From the NCBI GenBank assembly GCA_963770645.1, contig CAVYQL010000004.1:186001-250000 (forward strand): a DNA stretch of 64,000 nucleotides. Reading direction: 5' to 3'. How positions within the stretch are numbered: position 1 is the stretch's first letter; each line of letters opens with the position of its first letter. Below, in pieces: positions 18,885-26,350 of the stretch. Below the pieces are notes generated by a model. The model was not told the DNA's origin. It searched no databases and worked only from the letters and a program-made list of their open reading frames with translations. The position numbers and the translations under genes are program-made. This DNA comes from Bog-473 sp963770645 (GTDB taxonomy: Bacteria > Actinomycetota > Acidimicrobiia > Acidimicrobiales > RAAP-2).

Positions 18885-21440
18885 TCAGACGACGACGTTG
18901 ACGAGACGGGGAGGCCGAGAGACGACCCGCGTGGGCGTGGCCCCGTCGAGCGCGTCGCTCACCTTCTCCGACGCCAATGCGACCGCCTCGGCGTCGGCCT
19001 CGGAGATCGCCACATCCACGTCGATGCGGTCGCGCACCTTCCCGTTGACCTGGATCACCATGGTCACGGTGTCCTGACGCACCAGCTCGGGATCTGCCTC
19101 CGGCCAGTGCTGCAGGTGGACGGAGGGAACGTCGGGGTGACGCATCTCCCAGAGCTCTGCGGTGACGTGCGGCGTGAGGGGGGCGAGAAGTTGGAGCAGC
19201 GCATCGAGTGCCTCGCTCCACACCTCGGCGTGCGGCCGAGGTGTGCCGCTGGAGCTGGAGCTCGCCTCGCGACCGTTTCCGCTGCCGTCCGCGCGGGCCT
19301 GCGCTGACGGGCCTGCAGGTGCGTCGCCGCGGGCGTAGCGCTGCAAAAGGTTGAGGAGCTCCATGCAGCGTGCGACCGCGGTGTTGTAGGACCAGCGCTC
19401 GATCTCATCGGTGACCTCGGCGATGGTGCGGTGCGCCGCCTGGCGCACGGCGTGGTCCGCCGGGGTCGGCGTCCCGCTACGGAGGTCGGGTGCGGCCGCG
19501 CACGTGCGCCACAGGCGGTCCAGGAATTTGCCGCATCCATCTATCAACTGGTCGGTCTGTTCGGACCAGTCCATGTCGTCGAACGGTGGTCCGACGAAGA
19601 GGTGAAACAGCCGCAGCGCGTCCGCGCCGACGGTGTCGAAGTAGTGCTCAGGCGCGATGAGGTTGCCCTTGGACTTGGACATCTTGGTGCCGTCCATCCG
19701 GATCATCCCCTGGGCCAGGTAATGCTTGAACGGCTCCCGCTCGACGCCCGGTGCCAGGCCCACGTCGATGAGGGCACGCGTGAAGAAGCGCGCGTAGAGC
19801 AGGTGGAGGATGGCGTGTTCGATCCCGCCGATGTATTGGTCGACGGGCATGAAATGGCTGGCCGCTGCGGGATCGAACGGCCGCTCCGTGTTCCACGGGT
19901 CGCAAAAGCGCAGGAAATACCAGGACGAGTCGACGAACGTGTCCATCGTGTCGCTTTCGCGACGGGCCGGCCCGCCGCACATCGGGCACGTCGTGTACAA
20001 GAACCCTTCGTGGAGGGCCAGGGGCGACTGTCCCGTCGGGAGGAACTCCACGTCGTCGGGCGCGACGATCGGGAGCTGGTCCTCGGGCACCGGGACCACC
20101 CCGTCGATGTCGCAGTAGACGGCCGGGATCGGGCAGCCCCAGAACCGCTGCCGCGACACCAGCCAGTCGCGGAGCCGGTAGTTGACCTTGCGCTCCCCCA
20201 GCCCCTGCTCTTGGAGCCAGTCGATGGCGAGGTTCTTGGCGGCCGCGATGGGAAGACCGTCGAGGAAGCCACTGTTGATCTTCACGCCGTCGCCGGTATA
20301 GGCACCGCCGCCGTTGGCGTCCCAGTCCTCGGGAGGCTGCACCGTGCGAACGATCGGCAGCCCGTGCACCGTGGCAAAGGCCCAGTCGCGCTCGTCCTCG
20401 GCCGGGACGGCCATGATCGCGCCGGTGCCGTATCCCATGAGGACGTAGTCGGCGACGTAGAGCGGGACCGGCTGGTGGGTGAACGGGTTGATGACGTTGG
20501 TCCCGGTGAACGCGCCGCGCTTCTCGAGCGCCGCAGCGTCGCCTTCGGTCATCCGCTCGATTTCGGTCTCCTGCGCGGCCCGCCGGCGGAGCTCCTCGAC
20601 GCCCGCCCGCTGCGCCTCTGTCGTCAGCTCGTCGACCAAGGGGTGCTCGGGCGCCATGACGGCATAGGTCATCCCGAAGCTCGTGTCCGGGCGGGTGGTG
20701 AAGACCCGCACGCTCAGGCCGGGGTGGCCCGCCACCGCCAGGTCGAACTCCGCACCGTCGGACCGACCGATCCAGTTGCGCTGCATCACCTTGGCCCGCT
20801 CCGGCCAGTCGAGGTCGTCGAGGGCGTAGAGGAGCTCGTCGGCATACTTGGTGATCCGGAAGAACCACTGTTCCAGATCACGCTTCTCGACGAGGTCGCC
20901 GGAGCGCTCACAGGTCCCGTCGGGGAGGACCTGCTCGTTGGCGAGGACCGTCTGGCACCCGGGGCACCAGTTCACCGGTGCCGTGGCACGGTAGGCGAGA
21001 CCCGCGTCCCAGAGTCGGAGGAAGATCAGCTGGGTCCATTTGATGTAGTCGGGATCATGGCTGTGCACCTCGCGGCGCCAGTCGTAGACGGCACCCAAGC
21101 GGATCAGCGACGCCTTGAGCTCCGCGATCCGGGCCTCCGTGAAGATTCTGGGGTGCGTCCCGGTCTTGATGGCGGCGTTTTCGGCCGGGAGCCCGAACGA
21201 GTCAAACCCAATGGGGCTCAGGACCCCCCTCCCCTGCATGGTCTGGTAGCGAACGGTCAAGTCACCGAAGGTGTAGTTGCGCACGTGACCCTGGTGAGCC
21301 GGCCCGGAGGGATACGGGTACATGCACAGCGCGTAGAACTTGTGCCTCGGGTCGTCGTTGTCGATCTCGTAGGTTCCCTCGTCGGCCCAGCGTCGCTGCC
21401 ACTTCAGCTCCACCGCGCCCACGTCGTACGCGCGTGCCAT
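18885..21440 (-). CDS. leuS: Leucyl-tRNA synthetase
   Basis: 851 residues from ATG 21440. Class I signature HQGHVRNY (HIGH equivalent) in MYPYPSGPAHQGHVRNY, KMSKSKGN later, the CP1 editing domain with NPFTHQPVPLYVADYVLMGYGTGAIMAVP, and a Cys-rich zinc site (NWCPGC, TCPMCGG). An unusual Ser-rich low-complexity insert (about residues 735-760) separates the anticodon-binding parts. It charges tRNA-Leu and is essential. It is transcribed away from the downstream tRNA-Ala. Confidence 0.96.
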   Translation of the reverse strand: MARAYDVGAVELKWQRRWADEGTYEIDNDDPRHKFYALCMYPYPSGPAHQGHVRNYTFGDLTVRYQTMQGRGVLSPIGFDSFGLPAENAAIKTGTHPRIFTEARIAELKASLIRLGAVYDWRREVHSHDPDYIKWTQLIFLRLWDAGLAYRATAPVNWCPGCQTVLANEQVLPDGTCERSGDLVEKRDLEQWFFRITKYADELLYALDDLDWPERAKVMQRNWIGRSDGAEFDLAVAGHPGLSVRVFTTRPDTSFGMTYAVMAPEHPLVDELTTEAQRAGVEELRRRAAQETEIERMTEGDAAALEKRGAFTGTNVINPFTHQPVPLYVADYVLMGYGTGAIMAVPAEDERDWAFATVHGLPIVRTVQPPEDWDANGGGAYTGDGVKINSGFLDGLPIAAAKNLAIDWLQEQGLGERKVNYRLRDWLVSRQRFWGCPIPAVYCDIDGVVPVPEDQLPIVAPDDVEFLPTGQSPLALHEGFLYTTCPMCGGPARRESDTMDTFVDSSWYFLRFCDPWNTERPFDPAAASHFMPVDQYIGGIEHAILHLLYARFFTRALIDVGLAPGVEREPFKHYLAQGMIRMDGTKMSKSKGNLIAPEHYFDTVGADALRLFHLFVGPPFDDMDWSEQTDQLIDGCGKFLDRLWRTCAAAPDLRSGTPTPADHAVRQAAHRTIAEVTDEIERWSYNTAVARCMELLNLLQRYARGDAPAGPSAQARADGSGNGREASSSSSGTPRPHAEVWSEALDALLQLLAPLTPHVTAELWEMRHPDVPSVHLQHWPEADPELVRQDTVTMVIQVNGKVRDRIDVDVAISEADAEAVALASEKVSDALDGATPTRVVSRPPRLVNVVV

Positions 21441-21587
21441 GTCACCAGGGTAGGCGACCGTCCGCACACTTCTGAGCAGCTTTGACAAGCTCATTTGGGC
21501 GGCCCGCCGACCGTCGGAGCGCTCCTCAGAGTGGGGCCGACCGACGAGAGTCCGGCCCTCTGACTGCTAGCGTGGTCGTCCACCACT

Positions 21588-21661
21588 GGGGGCGTAGCTC
21601 AGCTGGTAGAGCGCTTGACTGGCAGTCAAGAGGTTCGTGGGTTCAAGTCCCATCGCCTCCA
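21588..21661 (+). tRNA. tRNA-Ala (anticodon GGC)
   Basis: Complete cloverleaf: acceptor GGGGGCG (21588-21594)/CGCCTCC (21654-21660), D-stem GCTC/GAGC, anticodon stem CTTGA/TCAAG with loop CTGGCAG (anticodon GGC at 21621-21623), T-loop TTCAAGT. The G3:U70 pair that defines alanine identity is present. CCA is not encoded. Its 3' half is repeated at 36128-36171, so this gene probably serves as an integration site. Confidence 0.97.
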
Positions 21662-21662
21662 C
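21619..21662 (+). repeat. Left copy of tRNA-derived direct repeat (attL-like)
   Basis: The last 43 bases of the tRNA-Ala gene plus one downstream base are repeated at 36128-36171 with two mismatches (42/44 identical). Integrases commonly use the 3' half of tRNA genes, leaving an intact gene at one end and a 3' fragment at the other, which is the arrangement here. Confidence 0.7.
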
Positions 21663-21691
21663 AAAATTTCCTGGCCAGAGTGGAATTTTTT
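21663..21691 (+). terminator. Intrinsic terminator of tRNA-Ala
   Basis: AAAATTTCC, a 10-base loop, then GGAATTTTTT: an eight-pair stem with one bulged T, running into six Ts. It starts two bases after the tRNA 3' end. Confidence 0.75.
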
Positions 21692-21924
21692 AGTGCGCTC
21701 GGCCACTCACCGATTTGTCCCCCGTCTTCCCCGCGCGATAACAAGCACGACCGATCGCGAACGGTCTGTGCCGTAGATCTGGCGGTCTCCGGATTGGAGA
21801 TCTCCGGCGACACGCGTGGCGAGAACGGAGGGCCTTGCGCTGGGCGTAGTCATGACGCGCGAACGGGGGCCCGCCGGTGTGGCGAATCCCCCGTTCGTGT
21901 GTGTGGCACGGAACTTGTCGCTGG

Positions 21925-22383
21925 TTATCCCGCGATGACGAATTTCGTGCCCGGAGCCAGGGCGATGGTCAGGCCGGTGGAGACACAGAATTCCCCAGCC
22001 AGCGCCGCACCTGCTGCGGTGTCGGCGGTGTTGTCCGCAGTGACCGTGCCGGTGACGAGGACATCGGCGACAGAACTCACCGGGCAACGCGTCCCGGCGC
22101 CGAGCGAATAGGTGAAATGGGTCCTGTCCAGGTTCGCCCACTTGATTCTCCAACTGCCCGATGGCGGTGTCAGCTTGGTGTGGCCCGATGCCCCGGTGTT
22201 CCCGGTGCAAACGGTGAGATGGATGTGGAGAGTGGACCCGATCACGGTCCCAGAGGCCGCGCTGCATTTGATCCCTGGGGGTTGCGCTCCAGCGGGACCA
22301 TTCGTCAGGGCCGCCATCCCAGCGAGCGGGACCAGAGCAGCGCAGCCGGTGATGACCGCCAGCAAGATTCGTTTCTTGAGCAC
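21925..22383 (-). CDS. Small secreted protein of unknown function
   Basis: 152 residues from GTG 22383, which has a good SD (AAGGAGAG, 8 bases upstream); ATG 22401 would place the SD inside the gene. N-terminal signal peptide: KKR, a hydrophobic stretch LLAVITGCAALVPLAGMAAL and an AGA-Q cleavage region. The mature part is small, Thr/Gly/Ala-rich and beta-like, with four Cys likely forming disulfides. No family recognised. First gene inside the tRNA-bounded accessory region, transcribed toward the tRNA. Confidence 0.7.
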   Translation of the reverse strand: MLKKRILLAVITGCAALVPLAGMAALTNGPAGAQPPGIKCSAASGTVIGSTLHIHLTVCTGNTGASGHTKLTPPSGSWRIKWANLDRTHFTYSLGAGTRCPVSSVADVLVTGTVTADNTADTAAGAALAGEFCVSTGLTIALAPGTKFVIAG

Positions 22384-22949
22384 TTTTGCACTCTCCTTCA
22401 TCTAAGTGTTGACGTGGGGAGAATCCGTATGCGATGTCGACTCCGAGATGCCGCCGGTGTTGACGCGAGTCTGTTTATATCTGTGCCGACCCTACGGCAA
22501 CTGATAGATGCGCCGCTTCGGCTGGGAACGCGTTGCTCCAGCGAGAAGTGTGAACGCAAAGTGACGAACGTCGAGGTGACTGGCTGACCGCATGCTGTGC
22601 GGCCCTCTGAAATGAGGTTGGCGACGAGCCCGACGCTGACCGTTGAGCCCCTCCCCACTGCGCGGCCCGCTGAGGGATTGACTCGGTTCGTCGGCGTGCC
22701 GTGTGTCCAGCGTGCATCGCAGAGGCACAGGAATCGGAACAATCGTACGGGACCAGACGAATCGGAGAGGGCGCTGATTCCCGCGCCGAGCTTCAGATTC
22801 GGTGAACGCGGGCGTCCCCGTTCACCGGATTGGGGAGCACCCTGGGAATTCCCCCCCGGGGTGCTTTCGCACGAAGCCGGGCCGGTGGGGCGGTTCGGCC
22901 ATCGGAGCGGTTGGCATGGCAGGTCTGTCTCTCGGCATAGGGTTTCGAC
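22384..22949. other. Divergent intergenic region with two strong hairpins
   Basis: No coding sequence is supported in these 566 bp. Two adjacent inverted repeats stand out: GGTGAACG (22801-22808)/CGTTCACC (22819-22826), and AGCACCC (22836-22842)/GGGTGCT (22859-22865). They lie 85-150 bp upstream of the flavin reductase start on the plus strand and could be a leader structure or terminator remnants. No T tract follows. Confidence 0.4.
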
Positions 22950-23489
22950 GTGAGCATTGAGGACGGGTTTGAGCGCATCGGGTCTGATCCGTTCGAGCTT
23001 CCTCTCGAAGAGAGAGATCACATACGGCGTTTCCGTGGCCGGATGCCGATGCCGGTCACGATCTGGACCGCGAACGGAAACGAGGGCCGGCCCGAAGGAA
23101 TCACGGTGTCGTCCATCCTCATTGGGGAGGGTGACCCTCCATCGGTTCTTGGTCTCATTGCTCCGGATTCGCCGTTCTGGGACGCGGTGCGTGCGTCGAA
23201 GCGGTTCGTCGTACACGTGCTGGACAAGGCACACGCCCGAATCGCCGACCAGTTCGCGTTGCGATATCCGGGAGATCCGTTCGAGGGCCTTTCCGTCGTC
23301 AGGTCGGACTATGGCCCTGTGCTCAGCGATGTGACAACCCGCTCAGCGATCACTTTCATGGGGTTCATCGAGGGTGGTTACTCGCTATTGATCCGCGGGA
23401 CGATCGATGAAGTGGAACTCGACGCCGATCCGACGCCGCCACTAATTCACTACCGGGGTCGCTACTTCACGACGAGCGCAAGGACATAA
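22950..23489 (+). CDS. Flavin reductase-like domain protein
   Basis: 179 residues from GTG 22950. It has the split-barrel FMN-binding fold of RutF/HpaC-type reductases: RGRMPMPVTIWTANGNEGRPEGITVSSI, PSVLGLIAPDSPFWDAVRASKRFVVHVL, and a C-terminal PLIHYRGRYFT that is the usual family ending. Members reduce FMN with NAD(P)H for partner monooxygenases or bind flavin for other roles. No partner oxygenase is adjacent. The IS110 left end begins about 33 bp after the stop. Confidence 0.8.
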   Translation: MSIEDGFERIGSDPFELPLEERDHIRRFRGRMPMPVTIWTANGNEGRPEGITVSSILIGEGDPPSVLGLIAPDSPFWDAVRASKRFVVHVLDKAHARIADQFALRYPGDPFEGLSVVRSDYGPVLSDVTTRSAITFMGFIEGGYSLLIRGTIDEVELDADPTPPLIHYRGRYFTTSART

Positions 23490-23540
23490 AGACTGCCCCC
23501 AACACCGGATCGGATACCTCCGTACGCCAATGATGTTGTG

Positions 23541-23775
23541 AAGCTCCCGTGAGGGTCCACCGCTACAAGGTTGGTCGTCAGTAGTTTCGGGAGCACCGGA
23601 GCCGCTGGTCTGACTTGAGATCACGACGGACACCCCTTGGTGTTCGCACACCGTCGACCGGAGCTCCGGGCAAACTCAGACGAGGCGCGGCGTGCCCCGT
23701 TCCAGAGGGGTGATGGGCCGCTCTGTTAGAGCAGATCGACCCGCACCGTCACTCCTTCTCGGGACGGCCGCGCCA
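23541..23775 (+). ncRNA. Candidate bridge RNA (5' leader of the IS110 transposase)
   Basis: The leader holds consecutive perfect stems. Stem A: GCTCCCG (23543-23549)/CGGGAGC (23588-23594), with an inner five-pair stem and asymmetric internal loop. Stem B: CCGGAGC (23596-23602)/GCTCCGG (23663-23669), enclosing a 21/6-base internal loop, then CGACGG/CCGTCG and ACACC-CCTT-GGTGT. Stem C: GGCGCGGC (23684-23691)/GCCGCGCC (23767-23774), with CCCC/GGGG and GCTCT/AGAGC hairpins inside. Established knowledge: IS110-group elements encode a bridge RNA upstream of the recombinase, with internal loops pairing to target and donor DNA. Assigning which loop is which is not possible here. Confidence 0.6.
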
Positions 23776-23809
23776 CCCCTCAACCGACTTAAGGAAAGGA
23801 AGGGATGGC

Positions 23810-24850
23810 ATGACCATCGTAGAAGCCACGCGCGCCGTCACCGGTGGCATCGACACGCACGGAGAGGTCCACGTGGCCGCCGTCTTGGACGAGGTCGGTG
23901 GCCTGCTCGGCACCCAATCGTTCCGGGCCGATCCCGACGGGTATTCGGCACTGCTCAGCTGGCTCGAAGCGTTCGGCGAAGTGAGCAAGGTCGGCGTGGA
24001 GGGGACGGGGTCCTATGGGGCCGGCGTCGCCCGTTTCCTCGCCAAAGCGGGGGTCCATGTCGTCGAAGTGGACCGCCAGAACCGTCAGGCCCGCCGACAA
24101 AGCGGCAAGTCCGATCCCCTCGACGCGCTCGAGGCCGCGCGGGCGGCGCAGTCCGGGAGGGCCCAGGGCACGGCCAAGAGCAGGGATGGTTCGGTCGAGG
24201 CCATCAGGGTCCTCGTCGTGGCCAAGCGCTCGGCCCGAGGGGCGCGCATCAAGGCACTCGGCCAGATGCGCCAGTTGACCTTCAGCGCTCCTGACCAGCT
24301 CCAGAGCAAACTCAAGGGCCTCCCCATCGCCGCCTTCGTCGCTGCCGCCCAGGGCTTGCGTCCGACCCGCTCACCCGATGTGGTCACCTCGGCGACCAAG
24401 GCGTCGCTCTCCTCTTTGGCGCACCGCGTGGCCGATCTCGAAGCCGAGATCGCAGAGCTCGATGCCATGATCACCCCGCTGCTCGAGACCACTGCTCCCG
24501 AGTTGCTCGCCGTCTATGGAGTCGGCATCGACACCGCGGCCGCGCTGTTGGTCGCTGCTGGCGACAACCCCGAGCGCCTGCATTCTGAGGCGGCCTGGGC
24601 GCATCTGTGCGGGGTCTCACCGCTGGAGGCCTCCTCGGGCAAGGTCACGCGCCACCGGCTCAACCGCGGTGGGGACCGCCAGGCCAACCGGGCGCTGTGG
24701 CACATCGTGATCACACGCCTGGCCTCTGACCCGAGAACGCAGCACTATATGGAGCGCCGAGTCAAAGACGGTCGCTCCAAGAGCGAGGCCATCCGCATGC
24801 TCAAGCGCTATGTCGCCCGCGAGGTCTACCGCTACCTGCCTCGCGCCTAG
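23810..24850 (+). CDS. IS110 family transposase (DEDD recombinase)
   Basis: 346 residues. The N-terminal RuvC-like DEDD domain has D15 (GGIDTHGE), E64 (VGVEGTGSYG), D102 and D105 (KSDPLDALEA). The C-terminal Tnp_20 domain has LLAVYGVGIDTAAALLVAAGDNPER, the catalytic-serine segment CGVSPLEASSGKVTRHRLNRGGDRQANRALW, and ends KRYVAREVYRYL. All key residues are present and the frame is intact, so the enzyme could be active. A purine-rich SD (AAGGAAAGGAAGGG) precedes the ATG. GC content is higher than in neighbouring accessory genes. Confidence 0.97.
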   Translation: MTIVEATRAVTGGIDTHGEVHVAAVLDEVGGLLGTQSFRADPDGYSALLSWLEAFGEVSKVGVEGTGSYGAGVARFLAKAGVHVVEVDRQNRQARRQSGKSDPLDALEAARAAQSGRAQGTAKSRDGSVEAIRVLVVAKRSARGARIKALGQMRQLTFSAPDQLQSKLKGLPIAAFVAAAQGLRPTRSPDVVTSATKASLSSLAHRVADLEAEIAELDAMITPLLETTAPELLAVYGVGIDTAAALLVAAGDNPERLHSEAAWAHLCGVSPLEASSGKVTRHRLNRGGDRQANRALWHIVITRLASDPRTQHYMERRVKDGRSKSEAIRMLKRYVAREVYRYLPRA

Positions 24851-25043
24851 ATCCCCGGACCATGGACCTGGCTCACCGTACGCCTGTCGTCGATGAGACT
24901 GACCTGTAACCGATATGCCGGTCCATGGCCCGGGTTCACCGACTCTCGAAGACGCGTGACCTGATAAGAGCTTGCCCTCTCGACGAGTGGCCCATCATTG
25001 GTCTGTCCGCCGTCCTCACTCCCGAAAATTCCCACGAAAGGGG

Positions 25044-25049
25044 TTGACA
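25044..25049 (+). promoter_or_regulatory. Outward -35 box at IS110 right end
   Basis: A consensus TTGACA lies 11 bp inside the estimated right end, and AATGAT (23529-23534) lies about 6 bp inside the estimated left end. If the element circularises at about 23523/25060, the spacing becomes about 17 bp, forming a promoter that would start near base 23541, just before Stem A. Junction promoters of this kind are known for circular IS110 intermediates; here it is inference from spacing. Confidence 0.5.
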
Positions 25050-25146
25050 ACATCCATAGGAGCATCGGTCGGCATGCGCCCTCATACCCGATTCGGCTCT
25101 CAACACTGCCTTCATGGGACCAACCTCGCACACCGCGAGCCGCTTC

Positions 25147-25243
25147 GCCGAGTAGCCCAGTACGCGGGATGGCGTACCACCCTGCAGCACCATGGGGGCG
25201 GGCGACTTCCAAGCTGATGATGCCGGTTCGATCCCCTTCGGCC
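25147..25243 (+). other. tRNA-like sequence (pseudo-tRNA)
   Basis: The 3' half (TTCCAAGCTGATGATGCC, then GGTTCGATCCCC) resembles a tRNA anticodon-to-T-arm with T-loop TTCGATC. The ends GCCGAGT (25147-25153) and CTTCGGC (25236-25242) pair at six of seven positions like an acceptor stem, and CCC-AGTACGC-GGG resembles a D-arm. The T-stem is mostly unpaired and the anticodon region does not fold normally, so it is not a functional standard tRNA. It lies about 90 bp beyond the IS110 right end. The 24851-25405 stretch otherwise shows no gene. Confidence 0.35.
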
Positions 25244-25405
25244 ACTCTCTTCGCACGTGCAGCTCTGGCCGGCCGCGCGGAGCGAACCTTACGCCGACAC
25301 TGCTCCTGGCCCTGTTGATTGCTGTGACGCTCTTTCCACACCTCGGCTGGATGATCCCGTCGCGTAGGTAACCGGGTAACACGTGTAGTGAGGCATGGGT
25401 AGGAC

Positions 25406-25678
25406 TCAGTGATCGTTGGGTACGAACTGATACTTCCAGTCAGCAATCGGACCCTCATCGAGCAGCACGTAGAGTCCGCCCTTCACTGCTACCTCAAACC
25501 TGGGGGGAAAGGTCTCTGGTCGGCTGGTACGGGGACCCCCATGGCACCGGATGACTATCGGGTCGCCCGTTCGCCGGTAACTGTCCTCCAAGACAGTCCT
25601 CACGGTGGACCTCAAACGTCTGTCCGCGCCGTTGAGGGGGCTCGGGCGGTGTATGCGGAGACTCGCCAGGAACGACAT
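25406..25678 (-). CDS. Small hypothetical protein
   Basis: 90 residues from ATG 25678, basic N-terminal half and a C-terminal beta-rich half (FEVAVKGGLYVLLDEGPIADWKYQFVPNDH). No family recognised. A good sigma-70-like promoter ends so close to the ATG that the message would be leaderless, which supports a real, expressed gene. The GC content is low relative to the core. Confidence 0.5.
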   Translation of the reverse strand: MSFLASLRIHRPSPLNGADRRLRSTVRTVLEDSYRRTGDPIVIRCHGGPRTSRPETFPPRFEVAVKGGLYVLLDEGPIADWKYQFVPNDH

Positions 25679-25685
25679 GGCCTAT

Positions 25686-25713
25686 ATACTACAATCCCGA
25701 GTGAATTAGTCAA
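25686..25713 (-). promoter_or_regulatory. Promoter for leaderless small ORF
   Basis: On the minus strand: TTGACT (25713-25708), 16-bp spacer, TAGTAT (25691-25686), then 7 bp to the ATG at 25678. Initiation 7 bp downstream of the -10 would fall on or next to the A of the ATG. The site is in an AT-rich patch that stands out from its surroundings. Confidence 0.55.
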
Positions 25714-25724
25714 TTAATCCACTC

Positions 25725-26210
25725 CTAGAGCTTCAGGCCACGGCGAGAGGCCAGCACCCTCGCCACCTCTTCGACCGGCCGCTCTGTTCGCTCGGCCGCT
25801 ACGCGCACGTAGATGACGAGGGCGTAGAAGGAATAGACCCAAGAACCATCAACGCCCCAGTAGTCCGCTTCGCTGTCGAAGTCGGGGTACACGCCGGCGC
25901 GTAGCATGGCTGCGGCCGTCAGGGCGAAGTGACTCTTGTGGTGCTGCCTCTTGCCACTGAACCGACATTCCGGAAGGTAGCTCTCCCGGATCTCTGCGTA
26001 GTTGATCGGTTCAAACGCTGACGCCCCGGACTCCTCGATTGCCTCGGCCGCAAGCTCGACTAAATCCTCGCCCGCAGAGGGGTTGTCGCGGTAGAACTCG
26101 GCCAGCTTGTCGACTACCGCCTCGGGATCGTCTCCTGATGCCAAGCCGCTCAAGGCAACGCCCAATGCCTCGACCCGCCTCTTCTTCTTGGCATCCTTCT
26201 CTGGAGCCAT
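25725..26210 (-). CDS. Hypothetical protein
   Basis: 161 residues from ATG 26210. Lys-rich start (MAPEKDAKKKRR), a helical acidic middle (AVVDKLAEFYRDNPSAGEDLVELAAEAIEESG), and a conserved-looking aromatic segment (YWGVDGSWVYSFYALVIYVRVAAERTERPVEEVARVL). No family recognised; no signal peptide. The longer frame upstream lacks coding character. Transcribed toward the promoter of the small ORF at 25406-25678. Confidence 0.55.
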   Translation of the reverse strand: MAPEKDAKKKRRVEALGVALSGLASGDDPEAVVDKLAEFYRDNPSAGEDLVELAAEAIEESGASAFEPINYAEIRESYLPECRFSGKRQHHKSHFALTAAAMLRAGVYPDFDSEADYWGVDGSWVYSFYALVIYVRVAAERTERPVEEVARVLASRRGLKL

Positions 26211-26350
26211 GCTGCGAGCGTAGGTCCCAGTGGCTTGGCTGCGCCCGAGGCCGCAGGATTGTGACACTTCGCCCGAAAAGGGGGCCATGCAATTAAGGGG
26301 CGAGCGCTGGGGGCGCCAGCGATTCGCGGAGCGGTCCTGATCGGCCGCCC

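Larger units (their letters stand above)
23523..25060 (+). mobile_element. IS110-family insertion sequence (about 1.5 kb; boundaries estimated)
   Basis: It contains one DEDD transposase (23810-24850) with long non-coding flanks. Imperfect inverted repeats mark both ends: CCAATGATGTTGTGAA at 23527-23542 and TTGACAACATCCATAGG at 25044-25060 (the reverse complement of the left copy reads TTCACAACATCATTGG). The resulting 1.5-kb length fits the family. IS110 elements make no long terminal repeats and usually no target duplication, so exact ends cannot be read from one copy. Confidence 0.75.

Noticed and set aside
19431..21485. 684-codon plus-strand open frame opposite leuS
   Set aside because: Antisense of leuS codons; no recognisable domain.
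22398..23234. 278-codon minus-strand frame across the divergent spacer and flavin reductase
   Set aside because: Overlaps a supported gene, Arg/Ser-rich, no family match.
24860..24941. CCATGGACC/GGTCCATGG repeats after the transposase as the bridge RNA locus
   Set aside because: Only one 9-bp pairing is visible; the 5' leader has several nested perfect stems and is the better candidate.
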